Shown in pieces: positions 1 through 10,500 of a stretch of DNA of 64,000 nt. The stretch lies in contig NZ_JAJAVG010000007.1 of assembly GCF_020531915.1 (NCBI RefSeq), forward strand, positions 124,001 to 188,000, in the 5' to 3' direction. The translations under genes and the position numbers were made by a program. The number at the start of each line of letters is the position of its first letter. Position 1 is the first letter of the stretch. The notes beneath the pieces were generated by a model. The model worked only from the letters and a program-made list of their open reading frames with translations. It was not told where the DNA came from and searched no databases. The stretch comes from Methylovorus mays (GTDB lineage Bacteria > Pseudomonadota > Gammaproteobacteria > Burkholderiales > Methylophilaceae).

Positions 1-106
1 TAACTTTGATACCACGCGATTCGAGAATTGCGCCTAAGCTTGCGGCTGCAATGCCTTTACCAAGTGAGGAAACAACCCCGCCGGTAACGAATACGTATTT
101 GGTCAT
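1..106 (-). CDS. pyrG: CTP synthase, N-terminal fragment (partial)
   Basis: The reverse strand of the first 106 bases reads [18 protein letters not shown]..., the invariant N-terminus of CTP synthase, which makes CTP from UTP, ATP and glutamine in the cytoplasm. The [10 protein letters not shown] segment is the nucleotide-binding loop of the synthetase domain. The ATG is at 106-104 and the remaining ~510 residues lie off the left edge. It is transcribed away from the nnr gene to its right but on the same strand, with about 107 bp between them. Identification rests on 35 residues, but these are highly diagnostic. Confidence 0.93.
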
Positions 107-212
107 GTGATGGAGCTTTTCGGACATTGCGGACGGAAGCGTATTTTACTGGAAACGGTCATTCGCCACAAATGACAATTGGCCTCGACCACCGCCTCCA
201 TGCGTCCAGCCA

Positions 213-1673
213 TCAGGCGTGCGCGGCACTCACCCAGCGATTAAGCAAGCGCCTGGCAGACAGCATGACCTCGGTTGCCGTCAGGCCGACAGGCCCCTGT
301 CCATGGGCCACTGCCGCATCCGCCGCCGCCCCATGCAAGTAGGCCGCCAGCAGGGTGGATTCCAGCAAAGGCAACCCCTGCGCCGCCAGCGCGACGATGA
401 TCCCGGTCAGGGTATCGCCCATGCCGGCACTGCCCAGTCCGGGGTTGCCGCTGGCGTTGATCCACCAGCGCCCATCCGGCGTTGCCACCACCGTGCCGCA
501 GCCCTTGAGCAGCGCAATCGCCTGATAGCGCGCCGCCAGTGCCTGGGCAGAAGCAATGCGGTCTGCTTGCAGGCTGGCCGTATCGGTCGCCAGCAAGGTC
601 GCCGCTTCTCCGGGGTGAGGTGTGATCACCACAGAACCGGCTGGGCGCTCAGCCAGACGCCTTTGCAAATCAGCATCCGCCGCCAGCAGATTAAGCGCGT
701 CGGCGTCCAAAACCAGCAGCGCCGGGGTTGCCAGCGCCTGTTGCAAGGCAGCATATGCCTGCGGCGCACGGCCCATGCCAGGCCCCACCGCCAGGGCATG
801 CACAGCGGGCAATTGGTCGGCATCGCGCAGCATCAATTCCGGGTACTCCGCATCCAATGCCGGTGCAGCCGGATCCAGCAGACCGGCATATACGCGCCCG
901 GCGCCGAGCAGCAGAGCCGCACGGGCGGTCAACAAGGCGGCGCCGGTCATGCTGGCTGCACCGCCAATCACGCCTGCACTGCCATTGCTACCTTTGTGAC
1001 TATTCAAGCGCCTGCGGGCAGGCAAGGTGAAAGGTGCATCCAGCAAGGTACCGTCGGCTTCCGGCAAAGGTGGCAAGCCGAGCAAATCCACATGCACGTT
1101 CCCGGCATGGTCGGGCCCATCCAGCGTATAGAGCCCGGGTTTGCGGCCGAGAAAAGTAATGGTATGGTTTGCACGAACAGCGGTACCCAGCACCACGCCG
1201 GTATCAGCGGCCAGGCCACTGGGGATATCAATCGCCAGCACAGGCACGCTCAGAGCATTGATGCGGGCCACCAGGTCTGCCATGTCATCGGTCAGCGGGC
1301 GCTGCAAGCCTATGCCAAACAAACCATCAATCACCAGTTGCCAGGCTCCTGTTTCAGGCCAGGTGTTCAGTACCTCGCCCCCGCATTCCAGCCAGCCATC
1401 ATAAGCATGCGCGGCATCCGGCGGCAGGCCAGCGCGCTGCCCGGCAAATACCACCGTCACCTCGTGCCACCAGGCCTTGAGATATCGTGCGGCAACAAAT
1501 GCATCGCCGCCATTATTGCCAGGACCTGCCACCACCAGAATGCGGTGATGGCCTTCTGCCAATAGTGACCGCGCCAGAGTCGCCACCGCATGTCCGGCCC
1601 GCTCCATCAGCGGTTCTGACGCGTGCTGTTGCTCCAGCTTGCGCAGGCTGGAGGTCAGATATAAGGCTTGCAT
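213..1673 (-). CDS. nnr: Bifunctional NAD(P)H-hydrate epimerase / ADP-dependent NAD(P)HX dehydratase
   Basis: This cytoplasmic metabolite-repair enzyme restores damaged, hydrated NADH and NADPH. The N-terminal ~210 residues are a YjeF_N epimerase domain (VVAGPGNNGGDAFVAARYL; FGIGLQRPL). The C-terminal ~270 residues are a ribokinase-like YjeF_C dehydratase with the SHKGSNGSAGVIGG entry loop, ITPHPGEAA, and the catalytic/nucleotide loop GLGSAGMGDTLTG near residue 415. The open frame continues upstream to 1778, but residues before MQALYLTSSLRKL do not resemble the family. I chose the ATG at 1673, which has an AGGA Shine-Dalgarno about 9 bases upstream; this gives 486 aa, normal for the fusion. 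It follows the aldolase gene by 46 bp and is probably the last gene of the mtnA operon. Confidence 0.9.
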   Translation of the reverse strand: MQALYLTSSLRKLEQQHASEPLMERAGHAVATLARSLLAEGHHRILVVAGPGNNGGDAFVAARYLKAWWHEVTVVFAGQRAGLPPDAAHAYDGWLECGGEVLNTWPETGAWQLVIDGLFGIGLQRPLTDDMADLVARINALSVPVLAIDIPSGLAADTGVVLGTAVRANHTITFLGRKPGLYTLDGPDHAGNVHVDLLGLPPLPEADGTLLDAPFTLPARRRLNSHKGSNGSAGVIGGAASMTGAALLTARAALLLGAGRVYAGLLDPAAPALDAEYPELMLRDADQLPAVHALAVGPGMGRAPQAYAALQQALATPALLVLDADALNLLAADADLQRRLAERPAGSVVITPHPGEAATLLATDTASLQADRIASAQALAARYQAIALLKGCGTVVATPDGRWWINASGNPGLGSAGMGDTLTGIIVALAAQGLPLLESTLLAAYLHGAAADAAVAHGQGPVGLTATEVMLSARRLLNRWVSAAHA

Positions 1674-1719
1674 GTCGATTCCTGAGTATTCATTTTCGCA
1701 CTCGCATGGTGTTGCCAGC

Positions 1720-2376
1720 TTATGCCGATGCCGCCTGAGAGGGCTCTGCCCATGCCCCATAGCCCTTGAACTGTTCAAAGACCTCGGCCATTTCGGCTTC
1801 AGTCAGCAACACCGGCTCACCGACCTGCAAGGCACGCCAGTATTGCTCGCACAGGGTTTCCACCTCATGCGCCACATCCAGCGCCTGCTTGAGCGTGGCG
1901 CCCAAGGCTATCATGCCGTGATTCGCCAGCAGACAGGCGCGCCTACCCTGCAGGGCTTGCAAAGTCGCATCCGACAGGGCTTGCGACCCGAACAGCGCAT
2001 AGGGCGCACAGCGAATATCGCTGCCACCGGCCACAGCAATCATGTAATGAAAAGGAGGAATATCGCGACGCAGGCAAGCAAGGCTGGTGGCGAAGGTGGA
2101 ATGCACATGAATCACCGCGCCAACCTCAGGTCGCGCCTGCAAGATATCCCGGTGAAAACGCCATTCACTGGAAGGCTTGCACCCCGCCTTGTACTTGCCG
2201 GCCATATCCATCAACACCATGTCATGCGGGGTCATGGCATCCACTTCCACGCCGGAGGGCGTGATGAAAAATCCTGTATCGCTGCGCACGCTGGCATTCC
2301 CGGAGGTGCCGCGATTAAGCCCCATCTCCACGAGCTTGCGACTGGTATTCAACAGGTTTTCGCGCTGGCTGAGCAT
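1720..2376 (-). CDS. Class II aldolase/adducin family protein, probably 5-methylthioribulose/5-deoxyribulose 1-phosphate aldolase or dehydratase
   Basis: A 218-residue class II (zinc) aldolase of the FucA/AraD fold. Visible family features are GNASVR (phosphate binding), ITPSGV, the SSEWRFH segment with the catalytic glutamate, the HVHSTFA zinc-histidine pair, and LLANHGMIALG with the third zinc histidine. Directly upstream lies mtnA, whose product is a 1-phospho-ribulose bearing a 5-methylthio or 5-deoxy group. That suggests either MtnB-type dehydration (methionine salvage) or Ald2-type cleavage to DHAP and an aldehyde (the DHAP shunt). No mtnC/mtnD is visible, and the glutamate-containing FucA-like active site makes aldolase the likelier choice. 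The ATG at 2376 was chosen because the 26 preceding in-frame residues lack family similarity. Confidence 0.78.
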   Translation of the reverse strand: MLSQRENLLNTSRKLVEMGLNRGTSGNASVRSDTGFFITPSGVEVDAMTPHDMVLMDMAGKYKAGCKPSSEWRFHRDILQARPEVGAVIHVHSTFATSLACLRRDIPPFHYMIAVAGGSDIRCAPYALFGSQALSDATLQALQGRRACLLANHGMIALGATLKQALDVAHEVETLCEQYWRALQVGEPVLLTEAEMAEVFEQFKGYGAWAEPSQAASA

Positions 2377-2460
2377 GATGATGTTCACTCCCGGAACGTG
2401 AACTGCGATCTTACACGGATTGCTCGACCCTGCGTATCGGTGCGGCGAACCCACATACCA

Positions 2461-3558
2461 TCAGTCTGACGTATGAAAAAGCGCATGCAATGCAGCAGGG
2501 CTGGCAATGCCCCGCTCGGTGATAATCCCCGTCACCAGTCGCGCAGGTGTCACATCAAACGCCGGGTTGGCGGCGGCACTCCCCGGCGGCGTAATGCGCA
2601 CCCGTTGCAACGCCCCATCCGCCATCACGCCTTGCATATAGTGCACCTCATCAGCATCGCGCTCTTCTATCGGAATCTCGCGGACGCCATCCTGCATGCC
2701 CCAGTCTATGGTGGGCGATGGCACCGCCGCATAAAACGGCACGTCGTTGTCGCAGGCCGCCAGCGCCTTGAGATAAGTGCCGATCTTGTTGCAGACATCG
2801 CCTGTCGCCGTCACCCTGTCCGCCCCCACGATGACGCAATCCACCTCGCCACGCTGCATCAGGTGCCCACCCGCGTTGTCGCTGATAATGGTATGCGGCA
2901 CGCCATGTTGCGCCAGCTCCCAGGCGGTCAATGCTGCGCCCTGGTTACGCGGCCGGGTTTCGTCCACCCACACATGCACTGCCAGACCAGCTTCATGCAC
3001 GGCATAGATGGGTGCCAAAGCCGTGCCCCAATCCACCGTCGCCAGCCAGCCCGCATTGCAATGTGTCAGTATCTGCAAGGGCTGGGCCGCAGAGCCGCGA
3101 CCACGCATGCTCGCCAACGCCTGCAACATTCCCAGGCCATGCTGGCCTATGGCCTGATTCAGCGCGACATCCTCATCGCAAATCACCGCCGCCTCGCGCC
3201 AGGCAGCGGCCGCACGCTCCTCCACCGGCAAGGCCAGAAGCAAACGCTGCATGCGCTGCACCGCCCAGCGCAGATTCACCGCCGTTGGCCGACTCTGCAA
3301 CAAGACTTCGCGAGTGCGTTCAACATCGCCATCCAGCGCGCGATCGGCAATACCCAAGGCCATGCCATACGCCGCCGCAGCGCCTATCAACGGCGCCCCG
3401 CGCACCTGCATGTGCTTGATGGCATGCACCATCTCCTCCACGTTTGCGATGCGGACGATATGCAAGCGGTGCGGCAGCTGGGTCTGGTCGATAATCTCCA
3501 CCGCCCCGCCTTCCACCACTGGCCAAATAGTGCGAAAAAAAGCTTGATTTATTTTCAT
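2461..3558 (-). CDS. mtnA: S-methyl-5-thioribose-1-phosphate isomerase
   Basis: This enzyme isomerises 5-methylthioribose 1-phosphate (and 5-deoxyribose 1-phosphate) to the ribulose form, a step in disposing of methylthioadenosine and deoxyadenosine made by polyamine, AHL and radical-SAM reactions. The protein shows VRGAPLIGAAAAYG, THCNAGWLAT with the conserved cysteine, DETRPRNQGA, TIISDNAGGHLM with the catalytic aspartate, and CVIVGADRVTATGDVCNKIGT. It is related to eIF2B subunits. The frame opens at 3594, but MKINQAFFRTIWP at 3558 matches known MtnA starts and lies outside the DnaA-box repeat upstream, so I use it (365 aa). It is the first gene of mtnA - aldolase - nnr. No clear Shine-Dalgarno precedes it. 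Confidence 0.92.
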   Translation of the reverse strand: MKINQAFFRTIWPVVEGGAVEIIDQTQLPHRLHIVRIANVEEMVHAIKHMQVRGAPLIGAAAAYGMALGIADRALDGDVERTREVLLQSRPTAVNLRWAVQRMQRLLLALPVEERAAAAWREAAVICDEDVALNQAIGQHGLGMLQALASMRGRGSAAQPLQILTHCNAGWLATVDWGTALAPIYAVHEAGLAVHVWVDETRPRNQGAALTAWELAQHGVPHTIISDNAGGHLMQRGEVDCVIVGADRVTATGDVCNKIGTYLKALAACDNDVPFYAAVPSPTIDWGMQDGVREIPIEERDADEVHYMQGVMADGALQRVRITPPGSAAANPAFDVTPARLVTGIITERGIASPAALHALFHTSD

Positions 3559-3587
3559 TTGAAGGGGTGCCAAATACGAAATATTCC

Positions 3588-3768
3588 TATCCACAAAATC
3601 TGTGGATAATTGTGTGGATAGCTGTGACTTAAAAATGTAACCATTGCATTTATAAGGATTTTTTAAAATCGCTTATTTTTTGAACTTATTTTTAACCTGT
3701 TGATTTTAATAAATAAATTCGTATGTTATTGGATTTGTATCATTTTTTTACAAGAGTTAATGTAACAC
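3588..3768. repeat. AT-rich intergenic repeat with DnaA-box-like sites, copy 1
   Basis: This ~180-bp stretch is similar to 30554-30732. Both begin with a pair of facing boxes (ATCCACA ... TGTGGATAA; the second is a perfect DnaA box in reverse), followed by GCTGTGACTTAAAA, TGTAAC, GATTTTTTAAAA, a long A+T tract and finally GTTAATGTA. In this copy the boxes sit just upstream of mtnA. The arrangement (boxes beside an AT-rich tract) resembles DnaA-binding or titration sites, but it could also be a dispersed intergenic repeat family. Function is inferred only. Confidence 0.6.
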
Positions 3769-3883
3769 TTTAGGTGGTGTGTATAAATCAGAGATTTTTA
3801 CAGATGTCCAGCCAAAATTGATGTGCTTGCAGGCAGGCCGTTGTGGCGGGCCTGGGGAGAAGTCAAGCCATATTACTGCACAA

Positions 3884-3912
3884 AAAAATGCCCGCATTTG
3901 CGGGCATTTTTG
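3884..3912. terminator. Bidirectional intrinsic terminator downstream of the autotransporter gene
   Basis: ATGCCCGC and GCGGGCAT pair around a short loop and have A-runs on the left and T-runs on the right, so the hairpin terminates on either strand. On the minus strand it lies about 90 bp after the stop of the receptor/autotransporter unit and has a seven-T tail. Confidence 0.85.
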
Positions 3913-3997
3913 CAGACGCTGCTCAACTTGCTCAAAAGATTTAATCCTGCAAAAAGTCAGGCATCACACCTCTTAGCTATCGGTTGATATCGTTCGA

Positions 3998-6900
3998 TCA
4001 GTTATCCAGCGGCACATTATCCTCACTCAGGATCAGCCAACGCCCATTGCGCTGCTCCAGCTCGAGCACCTTCTGCACTTTTTTCGGCTGATTGTTTTGC
4101 AGCGAAGTCTGTGTGAAGACGGTTGAAGCACGTGTTCCCTCTGCCTCGATGGTCAAATCCGCAATATGCATGGCGGTGTTGGCGCCCTCCTTCAGCTCGC
4201 GGCGGCGCTTCTGCTCCCACTGGCTGCGGGTCAACCCCTCTTCGTTCACATAGTCCGCCGCATAGCTGTTGAAATACACCTGGCTGTTGCCATTCAGCAT
4301 GGCGTTTATCCAGTTATCAATCGCCACCTTCACCGCTTGCCGCTTCTCTGCATCCGCCCGGACCGCAGGATCCGTGCTCTTGAGGTCCGCCGCCAGCTGC
4401 TCGTCCATCAGGTCGGTGTTCTTCGCCGTCATCGCCTGGCTCAGCCGGGCAATATCCCGGTCGGTGGCCTGCACGGCGTGTTTGGCCGTGGCCTGCTCAC
4501 GCACCAGGGCAGCTGCCTTGCGGTAGCTGGCTTTCTTCTCGTAGCTCGGGCCCTGGTCAAAGTCGTAGCGCAGCATCAGCGTCATGGCCTGTCCGAAGTA
4601 TTGTTCGCGCAGCTCGGCATCCAGGCTCGCCAGCAGAGTCAGCTGGTCATTGGCGTCACTGCCGGTGAGCCGCACGCTGCTGCCCAGCACCAGAGTGTCG
4701 CGGGCCGGGCGAATGCCGGGGCTGTAGAACACCGGGCCACCATGCGTGAACTGCGCCACGCTGTTGTTGGTGAGGTCGCCAAATTCCCGCACGAGCTGGG
4801 CACGCAGTTCTACCCCGGCGTTGTAATCCGGCTGCTGGATATTGAGCAGCACCTTGCCTCCCAGGCCTGCCCGGTAGGAGTCGTAGGTCTTGCTCCCGAT
4901 ACGCAGGTTGATGGCACTGTCGGTGCCAACCAATTGGCCTTCACTATAAGTGCCGCCATTGAGGACATCATAATCCTTACCCTTCTCGGTATAGCCCTGC
5001 TCATTGATCCGGTTGTAGCTGAGCATGCCCATGGGGACGACGGTCAGGAGGTCATTCACCATCAGCGGCCAGCCGGCATCGACCTTGGCGCTGAACTGCC
5101 AGCTTTCGTGGTTGGCTTCAGCGCTCTGCCCCAGCGCAATACGCTCGGTGGCGTAGGTGTTGCGGGCCAGACCCAGGGCGCCGTTCACATACCAGGGGTC
5201 GGCATTCCAGGCGCCGTAGACCAAGCCCATGTAGCTATTGATGTTGGTGCGGTGCGCATCGGTGTAGCCGCGGTTGTCGATGTTGCCGTAAGCATAGGCG
5301 CCCGCGAAACCTGCACGCAGGGTGTCGCTGCTACCGACCAGGCGGTCCATGCCGGCGGCCATGCCGGTGGAGGTGCCGGTGTAGCCATCGACGTTGTTGC
5401 GGGTGTCTTGCGTGCCAATACCGCCAAAGCCCTGGAACCAGATGCCCGCGCCGCTGGGCAACTTGCCGTCAACCGGCACGCGGGGTTCGCCCTTGACCTG
5501 GGCGAGGTAGGTGTCGAACAGGTGGCTTTCGACCAGCCCCAGCACGCGGTCGCTATGTTGCAGCGTCATGCGGACCAGGCTGTCGTTAATCTCCGGGCGC
5601 AGCCGTTCGGCGGCACGCTTGAGGTCTTCTGCGCCCAGGGCCTGAATCTCATTCTGCAGGGCCACCAGACCGCTGTCGCTGCCGCTGTAGTTCATCAGCA
5701 CGTTGACGGCGTTATTGCCGGCCGTCGTGACATTGAGGTAATCGGGTATACCGACGCGGGCGGTGAGGATAATGTCGCCAGTGCTGTCACTGCTGCTGAG
5801 GTTGACGATGGCGCCAGGGCCAATGATGATGGGGTCACCGCTGCTGTTGGTGGCAATGGTGAAGGTATCGCCGGTGCGGAAGTAGTAATCCTTGGCAGAG
5901 ACCACCACGGTGCTGTCACTGGCAAAGGTGCCTTGACCACTGATACTCAGCCCGCCGTTACCGGCGCTGTTGATACGCAGACTCAGTACCGAGCCGCTGT
6001 TGAAGGTGGCATCGCCGTTCACCGTCATGGTGGCATCGCGCAAGACAAGGCTGCCGTTGTTCACAAAATTTCCGGTCACCGAGCCTATTTTGTCCTCGTT
6101 GACAGCGTCAAGCGAGGCTGCAAGATTTGCAATAAGCGTAGTAGTTTCTGAAACAGTCACAGAACGGGCAATAATATCTGCCCCGAGCCGAACCACTTCA
6201 GAATTGAATTTCACATCCCCGCTACCGACATCAATCGTTGTTCCGTCGGTATCCGCGCGAAAATTCCATGCGCGTCCTTCAATATTCAACTCAGTCAGCC
6301 CCAGCCAGTCACCACCTGCCAAGCACTCCCGACTGGATTCCACGCAATAAAGATTAAGCGTATTAACCCCAGCCCCACTCATTATCAGATTGAAAAATGG
6401 ATCACTGTCCTGGCCCGAGGCGTACCAGTTGATCGTGTTTACCGAGCCGACAACATCATTAATGGTGATGGAATTTGAAACCGTGCCACCACCACTTCCG
6501 AAATTACCGTATTGGTTGAGGGTAAACTCTCTATCGCCAGCCACCCAATAAAGATCAGATGAAACACCCCCAGTAACACTGGTCACAGCCTTGGCTGTTT
6601 GGTCTACATATATATCTCCCCTGAACGTAGCGTAATTATTGAATACATGACTTCCGGAACCCAGATAAATATCCCCATTCCACTCCCCCCTGTTTTCCAG
6701 ATAGCTGTTTCGAGGCCCAACATCTTCGGCTGAATAAGTGAGGGTCAGGTTAGAGTTGGCCTGCGAGGCGGCAGCCAGCAAAGGGTTGACATCCAGAACG
6801 AGCACATCGCCTGAAATTCCGCCATGGTTGAGGATAGTCGTCATGCCACTGGATGTTACCGTTGCGAATTGCGTGCCATCCTGAATGGAGGGTGCAGTAA

Positions 6901-7582
6901 AAGTAGCTCCGCCATAACTGGCCAGAGCCCACTTCCCCTCTGAAAAGCTGTTTGACTCTGAAGATATGTTTTTTAACAGACCGTAGTTATTAAATGTGAG
7001 GTTGGCAGAATTTGTAAAAACGGCAGCAGAAAAATCGCCCAGCGCCACAATCGCTGGCGTCTGATTGATATCATCCCCATCATACCTGTTAGTAATAACC
7101 AGATTGGATACACTGGAGTCAACCGCGATAGCCGCCGCCATTCCTGCAGGATTGCCAGCGTAAAGCAAATTGCCGTTCGCATCCGAAGAGAAAGACGCTG
7201 GATCCAGCGACACCTCGGTAAATATGGTACTTATCGCACTCGTATCGAATGTTCCGCGCGCGCCATACATCAATCCAGAATTTGAAATCTCCACGTCACC
7301 TGTACCACCATTGGTAGTGATGGCATAAATGGGTCCGGTAGATGCCAAAGCCATATCATTTCCAAGAATGGCATTCTGGGTTTCCGGCTTTGTGTTTTCA
7401 AGGCGAACGGAGCCCGTTGTATTATCAAGAATTGTTTCCCCAATCTGGCTATCCGAATTAACTGAGGAATTGCTGCACGTATAAGTACCGGCGCCGTTAT
7501 CCACACAATCCGCGTAAGCAGTTGAGGAAGCCAGGAGTACACCAGCCAGCAGTATCTTTCTGTTCATGAAAGGTGAAGCCAT
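3998..7582 (-). CDS. Autotransporter (type Va) with an extra C-terminal NTF2-like domain
   Basis: A 1194-residue exported protein. Residues 1-25 are a signal peptide (MNRKILLAGVLLASSTAYA). Residues ~30-650 form a repetitive, Asn/Gly/Ser-rich beta-helix-like passenger. The autotransporter barrel follows, from about GAGIWFQGFGGIGTQD (~730) to a strand ending LMLRYDF (~1008). Classical autotransporters stop there; this one continues for ~186 residues with a helical linker and an NTF2/Cds6-like domain (YFNSYAADYVNEEGLTRSQW, then KVLELEQRNGRWLILSED). The ATG directly follows the receptor stop codon, with AAGGAGG 8 bases before it, so translation is coupled. The receptor upstream carries a related extra domain, so the two probably act together at the outer membrane. 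The cargo or ligand is unknown. Confidence 0.85.
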   Translation of the reverse strand: MASPFMNRKILLAGVLLASSTAYADCVDNGAGTYTCSNSSVNSDSQIGETILDNTTGSVRLENTKPETQNAILGNDMALASTGPIYAITTNGGTGDVEISNSGLMYGARGTFDTSAISTIFTEVSLDPASFSSDANGNLLYAGNPAGMAAAIAVDSSVSNLVITNRYDGDDINQTPAIVALGDFSAAVFTNSANLTFNNYGLLKNISSESNSFSEGKWALASYGGATFTAPSIQDGTQFATVTSSGMTTILNHGGISGDVLVLDVNPLLAAASQANSNLTLTYSAEDVGPRNSYLENRGEWNGDIYLGSGSHVFNNYATFRGDIYVDQTAKAVTSVTGGVSSDLYWVAGDREFTLNQYGNFGSGGGTVSNSITINDVVGSVNTINWYASGQDSDPFFNLIMSGAGVNTLNLYCVESSRECLAGGDWLGLTELNIEGRAWNFRADTDGTTIDVGSGDVKFNSEVVRLGADIIARSVTVSETTTLIANLAASLDAVNEDKIGSVTGNFVNNGSLVLRDATMTVNGDATFNSGSVLSLRINSAGNGGLSISGQGTFASDSTVVVSAKDYYFRTGDTFTIATNSSGDPIIIGPGAIVNLSSSDSTGDIILTARVGIPDYLNVTTAGNNAVNVLMNYSGSDSGLVALQNEIQALGAEDLKRAAERLRPEINDSLVRMTLQHSDRVLGLVESHLFDTYLAQVKGEPRVPVDGKLPSGAGIWFQGFGGIGTQDTRNNVDGYTGTSTGMAAGMDRLVGSSDTLRAGFAGAYAYGNIDNRGYTDAHRTNINSYMGLVYGAWNADPWYVNGALGLARNTYATERIALGQSAEANHESWQFSAKVDAGWPLMVNDLLTVVPMGMLSYNRINEQGYTEKGKDYDVLNGGTYSEGQLVGTDSAINLRIGSKTYDSYRAGLGGKVLLNIQQPDYNAGVELRAQLVREFGDLTNNSVAQFTHGGPVFYSPGIRPARDTLVLGSSVRLTGSDANDQLTLLASLDAELREQYFGQAMTLMLRYDFDQGPSYEKKASYRKAAALVREQATAKHAVQATDRDIARLSQAMTAKNTDLMDEQLAADLKSTDPAVRADAEKRQAVKVAIDNWINAMLNGNSQVYFNSYAADYVNEEGLTRSQWEQKRRRELKEGANTAMHIADLTIEAEGTRASTVFTQTSLQNNQPKKVQKVLELEQRNGRWLILSEDNVPLDN

Positions 7583-10500
7583 TTAATGTGCCTCCTTCAT
7601 GCTCAAAATACGGACCGGCGGACGCGCCGGCATCTCTGTTTGCTCCGCAGTAGGAATCGCTTTTGCAGGTGGCGCAAGATCCAGTTCCCGCACAATCTGC
7701 CATTGCCCGCCCTGCTGCTCCAGGCCAAGTGCTTTGCGCGTCTGTGCCTTGCCCTGTGATTGGGTGACAATCACGGACATTCCACGCCCCTGGGGTGCGA
7801 CAACGATCCGCTGCAACACAATTTTGCTATCCGTGCCCGCTATCAGTTGTAGCTTGCGCTGCTCACGCCATGCTTCCGGCGTCATGCCCACTGGTTTGAA
7901 TTGCGCACTGTAATGGCGGAAATAGGCGTCAGCATCCCCCTTGTTCCAGGCATCAGCCCACTCTTTCACCGTGCTGTTCACAGATTGTTTGGCTGCCTTG
8001 AGCTCAGCAGCAGATTTGGCAATATCCTGCTTCAGAACCGGCACAGGCGATGTAGTATCAAGCGTCTGCAGCAAAGCTTGCTCCTCGGCCGTCAGAGGCC
8101 TTTGCACCGGGGCCAGAGTGCGGTCAGGGTCTGTCATAATGTCGCTACTGGATTTGGGTGGCTCAAATTTCTTGCTGGCATCAAAGTCATAGCTGAGACT
8201 GAGCCAGATGCCGCGGGGCGCACCCGCCGAGATGAACTGCGTAGACAGCCATTCCGATGAGTTGTAATTAAACCCACCGGCACCGATAGCGCCGTAAGTG
8301 GAAGGCGTAAATGGCGTCAGGCCAAGACGGCCTGCGCTGAAATACGTCTTGTCGAGCAAATTATTGATCAGCAGTCCTGCTGACCAGCCTTTGCCCAGGT
8401 CATAGTTTGCCCGCAGGTTGAATACCGCGTAACCAGGGGTTTTGCCCGAGGTAGTGTAATCAGGGGCAGGCACCCAGGTTTTTACGGTGGCATTAAGTTC
8501 CTCGTTGTACACGGATTTGTATATGCCAGGGTTGGATCCGGGGGTGTGCTCATTGTTTTCGTTGCCACGTACAAAAGCATCGCTATGCGCCACCATGGTC
8601 AGGCCCACCTTGAGTTCAGGCGTAAGCTTGTACATCCAGCTGAAATTGAAGTTATTGAGCGGAACCCCCGGCATGCGATCCCCGGGCTCCACCGCGATCA
8701 TGTTGTAGGTCCCCAGATTAGAGGTATTCCGGCCCAGAATGGCACTATTGTTGGCGCTCAACATATTGAACAGCGACTGAAAGGTCGCCTCGGTCAGCGA
8801 GTAATTGGCGCGAAACTCATGCCTGCCATACGCGCCCTGCAAACCAAACTCAATGCCTTGCCGACGGGTATCGCCTATGCTCTGGAAAAAGCTTAGCTGC
8901 GAGTTGGCGGCCACCATGTAGAGATCATCTCGCAGCATGGTGCGGTAGGCGGTGACATTCCAGTCCAGCAAGTCCTTGAATTTTCCGCGCACCCCGACTT
9001 CATAGGTCTGCGCCTTTACCTGTGGCAGATAGGGGTCGCCCGACAATACCGAGGGCAGACTGCAACTGCGACCGTCAACAATACTGCGTGGGCCGGTAAT
9101 ATTCCCCACAGGATTACCATTGAGATCGGTCAATGGCACGATAGTCCCGTCGTATGCACAGCCCAGTTCAATCACCGATGGCGTGCGCGTGCCCTGGTTC
9201 CAGTTGAAATACATATTAAGCCGCGGTGTGGCCTGCCAGGTGGCACCAATCGCCGGGTTGAATGAGTAATAATTGAATTTCTCGGTAACAGGGTCACCAA
9301 GATTTGCAAACCGCCCTCCCGTCAAGGCAGCATACTCATCCGCAGGGACCATGCTACTGGGATCATAATCGCAGTTGCTGGTACCGGTACCTGAACATAT
9401 GACATATGGCATGAAATGATTCAGCAACATGGCGTCCGTCAGTTCTGAATATTTTGCCTTTGGCGCCAGGGTGTTACGCACATGCGTCGCGTTATAACGC
9501 CCGGAAAAGGCAAAATTCAGTGTCTGGGTTGGCGACCAGGTTTCGCTGAAATAAATACTCTTGGTCGTTTTATCCCCATCAAATGAATTGACCAAGACAT
9601 CATGTCCGCCCGCGTAGTATTCCTCGCCAATATTGTCTGGATCACTGTAGACATTACGCTGGCTATCCAATAAACCAAAACGCTGACTGGCATTGTATTT
9701 TGCACCCGCCTTGTCCAGCGAAATCCCCACCATGAATTTATGCGTATCCAGATTCCAGTTGAACTGGCCGCTAAAACCCTGGCCGGTCTGATCAATCAGC
9801 GAATTGGTTATGACGGCGGTGGGAGTACCCTGTACATAGCCAGTCCCTTGGCCTGCCGTTGCCGTTCCTGCGCCCTGTCTGGCGCCATCGCGATTAATGT
9901 AATTGACCGAGCCATCAGCATTCAGCGTATAAAGTTTGGTGCGATCACCAGCCATATACTTGGAATAACAGTCCTGATTGATAGCAGGCGCCGGGATAAT
10001 GTTATATCGAACGAGTTGCCCGCCCTCCAATCGCGTGAAGTAGCTGGCTCCTCCTCCCAGAGTGCTAATGAGCACCTGTTGGGCTTCTTCTCCAAAAAAC
10101 GCATCGCTGCCATCACCCCCACGAAACAGCATCTGCTGCCCATCCGCATCGGTCACCAGCGTGCCGCCATCGCTACGACTGGTGATGATTTGCTTGGCAT
10201 AATCAATGTAACTCTGCGACAGACCAGTATTGTAAGAGGTCAGCAGGGAGTAATTGGGCGAATAGGTACCATTGGCAATATCACCGATATTTGCCATGGC
10301 ATCTTCTATGAATGCACTGGTGTAAGTGCCGTCGGCATTCTGCGTCAGCCGGTCAAGATAGTAATTGGGAAAACCATCCCCGTCGGCATCCTGAAATACA
10401 CAGCTGATGTTTTCGCCTGCATTCGCACGCCGCGTGGCATAGCCAAGATCGCGAAAGGTATCAATATCAATAATGTCGCCCGTGTTGGAAGTGCGCTTGC

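Noticed and set aside
219-1565. Long plus-strand frame opposite nnr (and similar ones at 4166-6151, 24467-25822, 33277-34605, 46194-47276)
   Set aside because: Shadow frames of GC-rich coding DNA: no ribosome-binding site, Gln/His/Arg-rich composition, no family similarity, complete overlap with well-identified genes.
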